Both the position numbers and the translations under genes were made by a program. From positions 7,509,604 to 7,573,603 of the forward strand of contig NW_022098004.1 of assembly GCF_002288925.2 (NCBI RefSeq): a stretch of 64,000 bases of DNA. The letters run 5' to 3'. Positions 1 through 10,629 of the stretch are shown in pieces (position 1 is the first letter of the stretch; the number at the start of each line of letters is the position of its first letter). Below the pieces are notes generated by a model. It was not told the DNA's origin, made no database searches, and worked only from the letters and a program-made list of their open reading frames with translations. Origin of the DNA: Delphinapterus leucas (taxonomy: Eukaryota; Chordata; Mammalia; Artiodactyla; Monodontidae).

Positions 1-929
1 CTGAAATGTGCTACTTATTGTTGTTGAAGAAATTTTCTAAATTGGCTTGAAATACAGATTTTATTTCCAACCTGACTCAAGAGCTACTTTATAAACAGTT
101 TAACACTTTGCTGGTGATAAAATGGTGAGAGCCTATGGCCTGTACGAATTCAAAGTTTGAAAAAATTTTGAGGTTTTCTTTCAAGAGAAATAGATAATGG
201 GTATATATCTTGGTATATGTATTTGTGTACTTATTTTATGTTAAAAATCAAGTGTTTTAGTGTAACTTTTTGGTAAGTTCTTTCTTGAGATTTTTATAGC
301 AATTCTTATGTATTTTGATGCCAGTCCATAAAGGGTCCTGACTGTTGTAGGTTTATTGGTTCTGCCTTTACCAGGTGGTTGCATTTTATGTGAGGGAAGT
401 GTTCCTGAAGACTTTGAAAATCCAAGGCTGATTTTCCAATTGGAATGAATGTGAAGTTTGTGCGAGAGGGTATTCCTGGTGTGCATAAATCTTCAACTAC
501 TGCAGTCTATTTTTGCTTTAATGATTCTTTATTTTTCAGCATTCTTTGATAGTTTTTTCAAAGGGCATAGTGTATCATGAGTTTTAAAAAATTCTTCTTA
601 TAATGTTGTAATATATCTAATTTCAATTTTAAAGTTATTGATTTGGGGTTACCATTTCAGCAATAGTAATTGTATTATTATTTAACAAACATTCTTATAA
701 ATATAAAAATAGTTGAAAATTCATATTTAAAAGTTGCTGTTTGCTATAAACTATTATTTTTACTGAATACTATAGCAAAATAATAAATACCCAAGAAAAT
801 CATCTATAGAATGTCTAGCACTTAACAGCAGTATGGGTCAGAATAATGACAAAGGATAATGGGTATGTTTGTTTTCTGCTAACCTGGTGCCATCATATGG
901 CAATGTCAACCATTATCATTATGATCATA
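1..929. other. AT-rich unassigned DNA
   Basis: No gene, RNA gene or repeat family is recognised here. The base composition is strongly AT-rich with scattered short T and A runs. The only open frame of note (241-486, minus) has no family resemblance. Old decayed repeat is possible but unproven. At 907-952 there is a short CAT/ATC-rich simple stretch leading into the MIR. Confidence 0.5.
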
Positions 930-1190
930 ATGATCATCACCACCATCATCATCCTGTCATAATAAACACTATGTAATACTTACACATGCCAGGCTGTGTT
1001 CTAAATACTTTAAATATATTATCTCATTTAATACTTGTAACATATAAGGTGGTTATTATTACCACTTCATAGATGAAGAACCCAAGGCACAGAGAGGTAA
1101 AGTAACTTGTACAAGTTTACACAGCTTGTAAATAGCTCAGCTTGTAAACAGAAGAATTTAAACCCAAATGACCTGTCTCTGGTGTCCAAA
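930..1190 (-). repeat. MIR SINE, minus strand
   Basis: The stretch reads as the reverse complement of the ancient mammalian-wide MIR. In order it shows the 'tgccaggctgtgttctaaat' segment, 'tctcatttaatacttgtaac', the core near 'agatgaagaacccaaggcac', then 'agagaggtaaagtaacttgt' and an 'acacagcttgtaaatagc' segment. MIRs are tRNA-derived and were copied by L2 machinery before placental radiation. Ends are approximate because the copy is diverged. Confidence 0.85.
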
Positions 1191-2187
1191 CTCCTAATTT
1201 CCATGGTATGTTGCATCTCCACAGTTTACAATTCACTTGCTTGGAAAGCTCAGTAATTTTGCTGTTTTTCAAGTTTTAAAAATGTCAAACCTTGCATTAT
1301 TTCAAAGATTGCACACAAAATACAATTTTCTTAAGATGTTTATATCCCACTACTTAATTTACTTAATTCAAAATGACACAAAATGTAACTATACTGTTCT
1401 GATAAATTGCATTACACAAAGTTTGCATGCATTTATACCTATATTACAATCTTACTACCATTACTTAAAAGAACTCTTTATCAACAAAGGGAAATATAAA
1501 ATGACCTATTGTTTTAATTTGCATCTTTTATTGAATTAAAAATGTATTTTTGAACATTAATGTCTCTTCTGTTGACTTTCTGCTTATGTCAGTTTTTTTT
1601 CTGGATTTTTAGTATTTTGCTCTTTGATTTCTGAAAATTCTTTCTATTTTAAGGACATCAATGGGTTCTTCGAATTTAAAGCAACTTGACAAAACAGTGC
1701 AGTTGCATTTTGTATGATTTTAAATTATATTTGCTATAACTTTTGTGTTTGTCTTTGCCTCTGAACTTTCTGAGTTTTTATTTAGTTAACAGAAAATTTA
1801 CATTTTTATGTTATCAGGTCATTTTATGTTATCAGGTCAGTTGCTGTTTTCCTTTGTAATTTATTACATAGGCATTCCTCCTCCATCAAAAGTTGATAAA
1901 TATTTAATGATATGCATTCTATTTTTTATGATACAATTTGGTTTTATTTAACTCTTTATTCCAGTTGAGATATCTGTTTGTGCATGGTGAAAAGAGAAAT
2001 TATTAATTCAGAGTGAATCTTTACCCTCCCCTTGCAGTTGTTAGCCTGCTGTGCTAACACAACTTACTAAAATCTCTGTCTCTGACTTTAGATACACCTT
2101 TAATTAAATCAATGTACACAATAGATTCTGTTTCTCAATGGTTGGTTTTGTTTCACCAGTTCCCTTTATTTTTCCAGTTTTAGTTTA
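1191..2187. other. AT-rich unassigned DNA
   Basis: This stretch contains only short frames and no recognisable repeat. The frame at 1237-1539 (plus, 100 codons) has low-complexity, AT-driven composition and no upstream or downstream gene signals, so it is not called. A tandem 'ttttatgttatcaggtca' repeat (two copies near 1803-1840) is the only local structure. Confidence 0.5.
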
Positions 2188-2200
2188 AAAGACAAGTTGC

Positions 2201-2415
2201 GGGCTTCCCTGGTGGCGCAGTGGTTGAGAGTCTGCCTGCCGATGCAGGGGACACGGGTTCGTGACCCGGTCCGGGAAGATCCCACATGCCGCGGAGTGGC
2301 TGGGCCCGTGAGCCCTGGCTGCTGAGCCTGCGCGTCCAGAGCCTGTGCTCCGCAATGGGAGAGGCCACAACAGTGAGAGGCCCGCGTACCGCAAAAAATA
2401 AATAAATAAATAAAT
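2201..2415 (+). mobile_element. CHR-type SINE, short young form
   Basis: A tRNA-derived SINE in forward orientation starts 'gggcttccctggtggcgcag' and carries the RNA polymerase III B-box-like 'gggttcgtgacccggtcc'. A GC-rich body and an (AAAT)n tail follow. A 13-bp direct repeat, 'aaagacaagttgc', flanks it at 2188-2200 and 2416-2428, marking L1-mediated insertion. The short body matches what is described for cetacean deletion-type CHR copies; the subfamily name is an inference. It lies immediately before a MIR. Confidence 0.95.
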
Positions 2416-2431
2416 AAAGACAAGTTGCAGT

Positions 2432-2690
2432 GCCATTTAGAACATGGGCCCAACAGGTGGACTTCTCAAGTTCAAATCCTGCATTGACTTCTACCAGCTC
2501 TGTAACTTTGGACAGGTTGCTTCAGTATCTTTTATGAGAATAATAGCAGTATCTTCTATAAGAACAATAGTACCATCTTCTTCATGGGGCTGTGGTGAGG
2601 ATTAATGGAATTAAAACACATATGGCACATAGATTAATACCTGGCACACAGTAAGTTCTAAATAATACTAGCTATTATAATTTTGTCAAG
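2432..2690 (+). repeat. MIR SINE, plus strand
   Basis: Forward MIR features are visible in order: 'caagttcaaatcctgcattg', a 'ctctgtaactttggacaggt' segment, the polypurine-poor core, 'gtggtgaggattaatggaat', and the 3' end 'acctggcacacagtaagttc'. The copy is diverged and contains a locally duplicated 'gtatcttctataagaa'-like unit near 2525-2580. Confidence 0.85.
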
Positions 2691-3815
2691 TTCAAAACTC
2701 ACCCCATTGGGATATTTATTGAAATCATAGTAATTCAAACCTACACATTGGTTTGGAAAGATAACTCCCTCTTTAGGAGCATAGCTTGCTGTATATTTTA
2801 TCAATGAGCATTGTTGTTTTGCCCACATGTAGTGTTCCAGTTGAATTCTTAGTTAACAGAGAATTTAATATCTGTGTGGAGAGGGGGGATTTGGATCATC
2901 CCAAACCCACCCAGATGAGATCATTGAACTCAATATCCCTCATCAGTCTCTTGAAAGGATAAGACCCTTTATTGGGTGTGGTTGATAAAGAGGATAGAAA
3001 TAGTCACAGCCATTCTTCCTCTCCCTGATAAGAGAAGTCTTAACCCTAAGGCAAGACCCTCTTTGGTTAGGATGTTGTTTTGGGGTGAGATGTGGCTGGC
3101 TGCAGTGGCGATGTGGACTACGCTTGACTTGGGGACCACCAACAGCCTTGTTCCGAGCAAGTCAAGGGTTGAGTACCTCCCCCTTCCCACCAGGATCAGG
3201 CCCCAGACCTTTTTAGAGCTGCACACCTGCTCCAGTGAGACGTAGGAACCCTCAGCTCCCGAGTTCTCCCCAAGCCTGTTCCATCAGAAACTGGGATTAA
3301 ATGGCATCCACTTATTAGGAGGACTTAAGGACTCACATCCTTTATGTTACTCAGCTGGTCAAAGCTTGACATGTTAGAAACTGCAGCATTCTTGCAGTCA
3401 GCCCTTGCAGACCAGCACAATGTTGTTACTTTTGCTTTCTTATCAAGGACATGCTTTTCACGAACAAATCTCGCTCTCCTTTCTTTATCTCTCAAGGCCA
3501 AATAGCTATGTATAAATAGCACTTATTCCATAAATATTTGTAGTTTTCTTCATATGCCACACACAGTTTTCATTTAGATTTTTTTATAGGTATTATAATT
3601 CTTTTGTTATTATTATGAATTGTATTACTTTTTCCTAATTCATTATTACTGATGTTGTAGGAAAGTTATGACTTTTTGAATATATATGTTTTAGCAAGCC
3701 ACTTTACTCTTTTTTCCTTTCATAACTTCTATTGAATTAATCAAGTTTTCCTTATTATGTTTCCCCTCTCCTTCTCTGGTTTAGAAACTACATTTTTTTT
3801 GTTCTTTTATTGTCG
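2691..3815. other. Unassigned DNA with a moderate-GC patch
   Basis: About 2880-3480 is richer in GC than its surroundings and has overlapping short frames on both strands (2969-3245), but no domain, splice arrangement or repeat family is recognised. A 'tataaata' motif occurs near 3511. An old solo LTR is conceivable but I find no convincing TG...CA ends. The remainder (3520-3815) is AT-rich. Confidence 0.4.
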
Positions 3816-3826
3816 TCCTTAAATTT

Positions 3827-4162
3827 ATTTTTTTAAATAAATGTATTTATTTTATTTATTTTAGGCTGCATTGGGTCTTCACTGCTATGCACAGGCTCCC
3901 TCCAGCTGTGGCGAGCCGGGGCCCCTCCTCGTGGCAGTGCGCGGGCTTCTCACTACAGTGACCTCTCCCGCTGCAGAGCACGAGCTCTAGGCACGCGGGC
4001 TTCAGCAGTTGTGGCTCGCGGGCTCTAGAGCACAGGCTCAGTAGTTGCGGCACACGGGCTTAGTTGCTCCACAGCATGTGGGATCTTCCTGGGCCAGGGG
4101 TCAAACCTGTGTCCCCTGCATTGGCAGGTGGATTCTTAACCACTGAGCCACCAGGGAAGCTC
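3827..4162 (-). mobile_element. CHR-type SINE, long form
   Basis: Reverse-orientation long CHR SINE. The A/AAAT tail lies at the left (3827-3865). The reversed body has repeated 'gtagttg(t/c)ggc' blocks, and the tRNA-like head ends 'ccaccagggaagc'. An exact 11-bp duplication, 'tccttaaattt', flanks it at 3816-3826 and 4163-4173. The long form keeps the internal block that the short form lacks, consistent with the older CHR-1 type. Confidence 0.93.
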
Positions 4163-5046
4163 TCCTTAAATTTTTAATGATATAGATGACTTAAGGTTTA
4201 ATCAATATCTTTGTCCTCTTTTCAAACATATGAAGACGTTAAAATGATTTAACTCCGATCGCCCCTGCCATCTTCTATACTTCTATGTTTTTATTATTTA
4301 GTGGTTTCATCTTTTTTTTTAACATTTTCTTTTGAAATAATTATAGATTCATAGGAAGTTGCAAAGATAGTACAGAGTGGTCTCTGTGTTTTCCACCCAG
4401 TACCTTCTGAAAGTTACATCTTATACAAATACAGTGCAATATCAAAGCCAGGAAGTTGACATCGGTACAATGTTTATTTATAGTTCTGTGTTATATCATC
4501 ACGTGTAAGTTTGTTTGACCACTACTGTAATCAAGACACAGAACTGATCCACCACCCTAAAGCTTTCCCTTGTGATATTCCTTTATGGTCTCACCCTCAC
4601 CCCTGTTCTACCACTGTCTCCAACCCCTGGCAACTACTAATCTGTTCTCCATCTCAATAATTGTATCATTTCAAGAATGTCATATAAATGGAATTGTACC
4701 ATATGTGACCTTTTGAGATTGGCTCTTTTCACACAGCATAAAGTCCTTGAGATGTATCCAGGTTGTTGAGCTAGTTTCTTCCTTTTTATTGCTAAATAGT
4801 GTCACTGATATCACCACTGTTTTGTTTTTATTCCCTCAACATTTGTTATTATTCTGTTATTACTCAGATTTACTGATGTGTTTACTAGTTTCTCTACTTA
4901 CTGTTCCCTGCACCACTCTACTTCCTTCTGAGTTCCATTTCCTACTTGCTGAAAGTACTGTAACATTTAGTAATTCTTGCAGTGAGGGTTTGTTAGTGCT
5001 AATTCTTCCCATCTCTATTTATCCAAAATTATCATTTTCCCCCTTT

Positions 5047-5890
5047 TTAAAAAATGAAGTGTAGTTGATTTACAATATTGTGTTAGTTTCAGTTGTGCAG
5101 CAAAGTGATTCAATTATATGTATACATATATGTTTCAGATTCTTTTCCATTGTAGGTTATTACAAGGTATTGAATATAGTTCCCTGTCCTATACAGTAAG
5201 TCCTTTTTGTTTATCTATTTTATATATAGTAGTGTGTATCTGCTAATCCCAAACTCCTAATTTATCCCTCCCCCTTCTTTCCCCTTTGGAAACCATAAGT
5301 TTGTTTTCTATGTCTGTGAGTCTGTTTCTGTTTTATAAATGAGTTCATTTGTATTATTATTATTATTTTTTGCGGTACACGGGCCTCTCACTGTTGTGGC
5401 CTCTCCCGTTGTGGAGCACAGGCTCCGGACGCGCAGGCTCAGCGGCCATGGCTCACGGGCCCAGCCGCTCCGCAGCATGTGGGATCTTCCCGGACCGGTG
5501 CACAAACCCGTGTCCCCTGCATCGGCAGGCAGACTCTCAACCACTGCGCCACCAGGGAAGCCCTGTTTTACTTTTTAGATTCCACATATAAGTGATATAT
5601 TATATTTGACTTTTTCTGTCTTACTTCATTTAGTATGTTCTCTCGGTCCATCCATGTTGCTGCAAATGGCAATATTTCATTGTTTTTTATGACTTAGTAA
5701 TATTCCATTGTACATCTATACCACATCTTCTTTATCCATTCATCTGCTGATGGGCATTTAGGTTGCTTCCATGTCTTGACTATTGTACATAGTGCTGCTA
5801 GGAACATAGGGGTGTGTGTCTTTTCAAATTAGAGTTTTCATCTTTTCTGGATTTATGTCCAGGAGTGGGATTGCTGGATCATATGGTAGC
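5047..5890 (-). mobile_element. Younger 5'-truncated L1 3' end
   Basis: Reverse-orientation L1 3' UTR and ORF2 tail. Typical segments are 'tagttgatttacaatattgt' near 5063, 'gatattgaatatagttccct'-like sequence near 5170, and 'taatattccattgtacatct' near 5698, with 'cttctttatccattcatctg' just after. A 9-bp repeat, 'tcccccttt' (5038-5046 and 5891-5899), brackets it. The SINE at 5366-5563 is inserted within it. Confidence 0.88.
5366..5563 (-). mobile_element. CHR-type SINE, short young form
   Basis: Reverse-orientation short SINE with its T-rich tail complement at the left ('attattttttgcggtacac') and the head 'ccaccagggaagccc' at the right. It interrupts the younger L1: L1 3'-UTR text is continuous on either side. 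I could not define a clean duplication, partly because the flank is a TAT/ATT simple repeat. It is the youngest layer of a three-level nest. Confidence 0.93.
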
Positions 5891-6208
5891 TCCCCCTTTA
5901 CTTTGAAAGGTGGTTTGGGTGAATAGATATTTCTAGACTCAAAGTTATTTTTTCATAAAACTTTGAAGATATCATACGCTTATCATCTGACCTTTGTTGT
6001 TTTTGAGAAGTCTCCTGTCAATCTAATTGTTATTCATCTACAGGTAGTCTTGTCAACCCCCCTCTGCTGCATATCCAACCCTCTGCTCACTCCATAGCCT
6101 TTAAGATTTTCCTGTTGCCTTTTGAGGTCCACAGCTTCACCACCATGTTTTTAACTTGTGGATTTATTTTTATTTATCTTATTCTCACTCATCTCAGAAA
6201 ACCTTTTT

Positions 6209-6321
6209 ATTTTTTTGGCTGTGCCATGTGGCTTGTGGGATCTTAGTTCCTCAACCAGGGATTGAACTGGCCCTGGCCATGAAAGCGCTAAGTCCTAACC
6301 ACTGGACTGCCAGGGAATTCC
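6209..6321 (-). mobile_element. Short monomeric tRNA-derived SINE
   Basis: Reverse copy of the roughly 110-bp monomer: T run, 'ggctgtgccatgtggcttgt', 'gggatcttagttcctcaacc', ending 'ccagggaattccct'. Imperfect flanks 'ctcagaaaacctttt' and 'ctcagaacaactttt' are consistent with an aged duplication. This monomer lacks the GC-rich CHR body and is probably an older cetartiodactyl SINE type. Confidence 0.9.
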
Positions 6322-6429
6322 CTCAGAACAACTTTTGAAAATAAAGATTCATGACTTTTTTTAAGGCATGGAAAACTCTTAGCCAACATATCTTTACTAT
6401 TTCCCCCTTCCCTATATTCTTTTTCCAAA

Positions 6430-8957
6430 GTCAGGATTATTGAAGAACAATTTACGTGCAGTAAAATTTACCTTATGGAGACAATACCGTTGGGTGAATT
6501 TTGACGTACGTAGTAGTCATGTAACCATCACTGCAATCATAGAATATTTCCATCACTCCCAAAAGTTCCAGTTCCCTCATTTCCCATGGTCAATCCCCTA
6601 TTTTCACCCCAGCCCCTGAAAACCATTCATCTGATTTATGTCTGCAGTTTTGCCTTTTCCAGATCGCCAAGTGAATGGAATCACAGTCTATAACCTTTGT
6701 GTCTGGGCTTTTCACTTATGAGATTTGTTGATGTTGTTGCAGGTACTCAGTATTTCCTTCCTACTTACTCCCCTGTAGTATCTCTTTGTCAGGCTATATA
6801 CCACTATTTGTTCATGTCTTCACCAGTTAATGGACATTTGCATTATTCCCTGGTTTGGGCAATTAAGAGTAAAGCTGCTATAAATATTAATGTATAGATC
6901 TTTGAGAGACCAATGTTTCATTTCTCTTGGGTAAATATTTAGGATTGGAATTGCTGGGTCATATGGTAATTGTATTGCAACTTTATAAGAAACTGTCAAA
7001 CTGTGTTCTAAAGTGGCTTATAGCACTTTGTATTCCCACCACCACCTGTGTTTAGAGATCTATTCGCTCCATGTTCTCACCAGCACTTAGTATTGACAGT
7101 TTTTTTAAAAAGATATTCATCATTCTAATAGTGTAGTGGTATTTTAATTAATTAATTTATTTTTGCTGCTTCGTTGCTGTGCACGGATTTTCTCTAGTTG
7201 TGGCGATCAGGGGCTACTCTTTGTCGTGGTGTGCAGGCTTCTCATTGCGGTGGCTTCTCTTGTTGCAGAGCATGGACTCTAGGCACACGGGCTCAGTAGT
7301 TGTGGCTCATGGGCTCTAGAGCTCAGGCTCAGTAGTTGTGGTGCACGGGCTTAGTTGCTCCATAGCACGTGGGATCTTCCCGGACCAGGACTCCAACCCG
7401 TGTTCCCTGCGTTGGCAGGCAGACTCTCAACCACTGCACCACCAGGGAAGTCCCTGTAGTGGTATTTTAATTTGTAGTTCCCTAATAACCAATTACCAAT
7501 ATAGCAAGCATCTTTTCATGTTCCTATTTTGCCATCTATATATCTTCTTTGGTGAAGTGTTTGTGCAAATCCTTTGCTCAGTTTTAAAATTAAGCTTTTA
7601 AAATTATTGTGTGTATTTTAAGAGTTCTTTAAATATTCTGAATGTAAGTCCTTTATCTGATATGTGTTTTGCAAATATTTTCTCCCAGTCTGTGGCTTGT
7701 CTTTTCTTTTTTTTGAGTCAGACATTTTAAGTTTTGATGAAGTTTATCTTTATTTTTCTTTCATAGTCTATACTTTTTATGCCCCATGTAAGAAATCTTA
7801 TCCCTCTCATGATCACAAAGATTTTTTTCTTAGGATTTTTCTAGAAGTTTTATAGTTCAGATTTTATACTTAGGTCTGTGACCTAACTTTTCACATATGT
7901 TATAAGGTAAGTATTGAAGTTCCCTTCCTCACTTCCCGCAAATGTTGATATTTTGTGCTTTCATTTCCATTTAGTTCAAAACACTTTATAATTTCCATGA
8001 TTTCTTCTTTGAGCCATAGATTATTTTAGAATTGTCTCATTTAGTTTTCACATATTTGAGGGATTTCCCAGAGATCTTTCTGTTATGGGTTTCTAATTTA
8101 ATTCTTTTATGGTCAGAGAACCCATTTTGTATGACATGAATATTTTATGTTTATTGAATCTTCTTTCATGGCTCAGAATATGAACTATTTTGATAAGTGT
8201 TTCATGTACACTTAAAAAGAATGTCGTCTTGCTATTTTTGCCAGAGCATTCTGTAAATGTCAATTACATCAAGTTGATTTATATTGTTGTTCAAATCTTC
8301 TGTATAGTTACTGATTTTCTCTTTGTTCTATAAATTATTTAGATCAGTTTTGAAATAAATTCTAATTTAGCATTTATCTATATTGCCTTATAATTCAGTC
8401 AGTTTTTGCTTCATGAATTTCAAAGATCAGTTATTGGGTACAAAATATTTAGGATTGTTTTCTACTCTTCATGAATTGACCCCTTTATCATTGGAAATGA
8501 TTTTATTTATCCTTGGTGATATTCTTTGCTTTGAAATCTACTTTGTCTGATTTTAATATATCTTCCCCAGATTTCTCTTGGTTAGTGTTAGCATCCTTTT
8601 CCTTTTACTTATTTGTGTCTTTATATTTGAAGTGCTTTTCCTGTAGGTAGCAAACAGTTGAATCTTGATTTTTTTAATCCAGTCTGATAGTCTGTGACTT
8701 TCAATTGGGGTATCCAGGCAATTTACATTTAATGTGGTTACTAATATAATTAAGTTTAAACGTATAATCTTGCTATTTCTTTTCTCTTTGTCTCATGTAT
8801 TCTTTATTCCCTTTTTTCTTTTCTTCTGCCTTCTTTTGGATTAATTAAATGTTTTTGTGATTCCATTTTGTCTCCTTTGTTGGCTTATCATACATAACCG
8901 TTTCTTTGGTTATTTCAAGGAGTGCTTTAGGGTTTATAGTATGTATATTTAACTTAT
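6430..8957 (-). mobile_element. Ancient L1, minus strand, partial ORF2
   Basis: Reverse L1 of an old (L1M-type) subfamily. The 3' UTR is near 6430-6650 and the ORF2 C-terminal region runs from about 6760 to 7130 ('ggattggaattgctgggtca'). More ORF2 follows to about 7900, then the endonuclease-region text from about 7980 to 8760 ('gttctataaattatttagat', 'ccagtctgatagtctgtgac'). The step near 7930 suggests that the middle of ORF2 is deleted. It is interrupted by the SINE at 7150-7454. Frames are all broken. Confidence 0.82.
7150..7454 (-). mobile_element. CHR-type SINE, long form, with 18-bp duplication
   Basis: Reverse long-form SINE ending 'ccaccagggaagtccc'. The duplication 'tgtagtggtattttaatt' is exact over 18 bp (7132-7149 and 7455-7472), so the pre-insertion L1 sequence can be read directly. 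Its left end is the A-tail complement rich in 'attaatt'. Confidence 0.96.
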
Positions 8958-8965
8958 TACAGTCT

Positions 8966-9119
8966 GTGTTTTTTTTTTGAAGATTTTTTTTGATGGGGAC
9001 GATTTTTTAAAGTCTTTATCGCACTTGTTAAAATACTGAACTTGTTACAATATTGCTTCTGTTTTATGTTTTGGGTTTTCTTTTTTTGGTCTTAACCACT
9101 GGACCGCCAGGGAATTCCC
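8966..9119 (-). mobile_element. tRNA SINE with long 3' module, internally deleted
   Basis: The right end is the SINE head 'ccactggaccgccagggaat'. The left part is an AT-rich 3' module ('aaagtctttatcgcacttgt', 'acaatattgcttctgtttta') known to me from cetartiodactyl tRNA SINEs, but most of the normal body between the two is missing. The flanks 'tacagtct' at 8958-8965 and 9120-9127 form a short duplication. Confidence 0.75.
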
Positions 9120-9169
9120 TACAGTCTACTTTCAAGTGATATTATACCATTTTACATATGAGAACTTTA

Positions 9170-9682
9170 CAGTAGCATGCATTCGTCCCCCCCTTATCCG
9201 TGGCTCTGCTTTCTGTGGTCTCACTTACCTCTGGTCAACGAATGTCTGAAAGTATTAAATGGAAAATTCCAGAAACAAACAATTCATAAGTTTTAAATTG
9301 CACACCATTCTGAGTAGCATGATGAATCTTGTGCTGTCCTGCTCCATCCCATGCAGGATGTGAATCATCCCTTTGTCCAGTGTAATCATATGGTATATTC
9401 TACCTGCCCCTTAGTCACTTAGTAGCCGCCTTGGTTATCAGATTGACTGTTGCGGTATCACAGAGACTGTATTTGAGTAACCCTTATTTTATTTAATAAT
9501 GGCTCCAAAGTGCAAGAGGAGTGATGCTGGCAATTCAGATATTTCCTTACTGTTCCTAATTTATAAATTAAACTTTTTTCATGAGTCTGTATGTACCATA
9601 GGAAAAACATATATAGGATTATATTATCTGCAGTTTCAAGTATCCACTGGGGGTACCATCTCCACTGATAGGGGGACCACTG
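9170..9682 (+). mobile_element. Tigger-type DNA transposon, internally deleted
   Basis: Terminal text 'cagtag...ccccccttatccg' at the left and '...gatagggggaccactg' at the right form an inverted repeat next to a TA (9168-9169). Inside, a reading frame begins at 9499 with MAPKCKRSDAGNSD, the typical start of a Tigger (pogo-like, TcMar) transposase. It then passes within a few codons into unrelated and 3'-terminal sequence. Tigger elements move by cut and paste through a DDE transposase. This copy keeps both ends but has lost nearly all of the enzyme, so it is a non-autonomous fossil. Confidence 0.88.
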
Positions 9683-10629
9683 TTCCATTTCTGTCCTCCT
9701 AACCCTTGTGCTATGGTGTCATACATTTTATTTTTACATATGATATAAACTCCATTCTACGTTGTCATATTTTTTATAGCCAATTATGCTTTTTAAAAAA
9801 ACAGCTTTATTTAGGTATAATTTGCCCATTGTAAATGTACAATTTAATGATTCTTAGGACATTTATAGAAGCGTGCAATCATCACCATAATCCATTTCTG
9901 CCACCCTACAAAGTTCCCTCATGCCCATTTGCAGTTAATCCACGTTTGCAACTTCAGCCCTAGGCAACAACTAATCTGCTTTCTCTCTCCACAAACTACA
10001 TACTCTGGAATTTTACAGCATGTAGTCTTTTGTGTCTAGTTTCTTTCCCTTAACATAATGCTCTTGAGATCCATTCATACTGTTGCATGGATTATTAGAT
10101 TGTTGACTTTTATTGCTGAGTAATATTCCATTGTATGGATGTACATAGTTTGTCTTTTCATTTGCACATTGAAGAACATTTAGGTTGCTTCAGTTTTAGG
10201 CTATCCCAAATAAAGCTGCTTTGAACATTCATGTTCAGATTTTTGCATGAACAGAAGTTTCATTTCTCTAGGATAAATACCCAGGAGTGCGATTGCTCAA
10301 TTGTATGTTAAAGTATGCTTAATTGTACAAGAAACCGTCATACTTTTTTCCAGAGTGGCTCCCCTATTTTACATTCCAACTAGCCATATATGAGAGGTCC
10401 AGTTGCTCCACATCCTTTCTAACACTTGGTATTGTCAGCCTTAATTTTAGCCAGTGTGCAGTGGTATCTCATTCTACCTTTAATTTATATTTCTCTAATG
10501 GCTAGAGAGGTTGAACATCTTTTCACATACTTACTTGCTATCTGTATATCCTTTTTATCTTTTGCGTAACTCTCAGTCACAAAGACTTTCTCCAATATTT
10601 TCTTCTAAAAATTTTATAGTTTTACATTT

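Larger units (their letters stand above)
4310..6060 (-). mobile_element. Ancient L1 fragment (host of a nested pair)
   Basis: The left part (4310-5037) shows an old L1 3' end in reverse, for example 'gaaataattatagattcata' and 'ttgagatgtatccaggttgt'. It then jumps to an L1 5'-region motif ('agtgagggtttgttagtgct'), implying an internal deletion. The sequence resumes after the nested younger L1 at about 5900-6060, where the 'gagaagtctcctgtcaatct' motif of old L1 5' regions is seen. No intact reading frame remains. Confidence 0.75.

Noticed and set aside
2201..2415. tRNA gene, because of box A/B-like motifs
   Set aside because: The motifs belong to a tRNA-derived SINE with an A-rich tail and target duplications. 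The same applies to the other SINEs.
9499..9702. Functional transposase gene
   Set aside because: Only about fourteen residues resemble a Tigger transposase before the frame enters non-homologous sequence, and the catalytic DDE region is missing.
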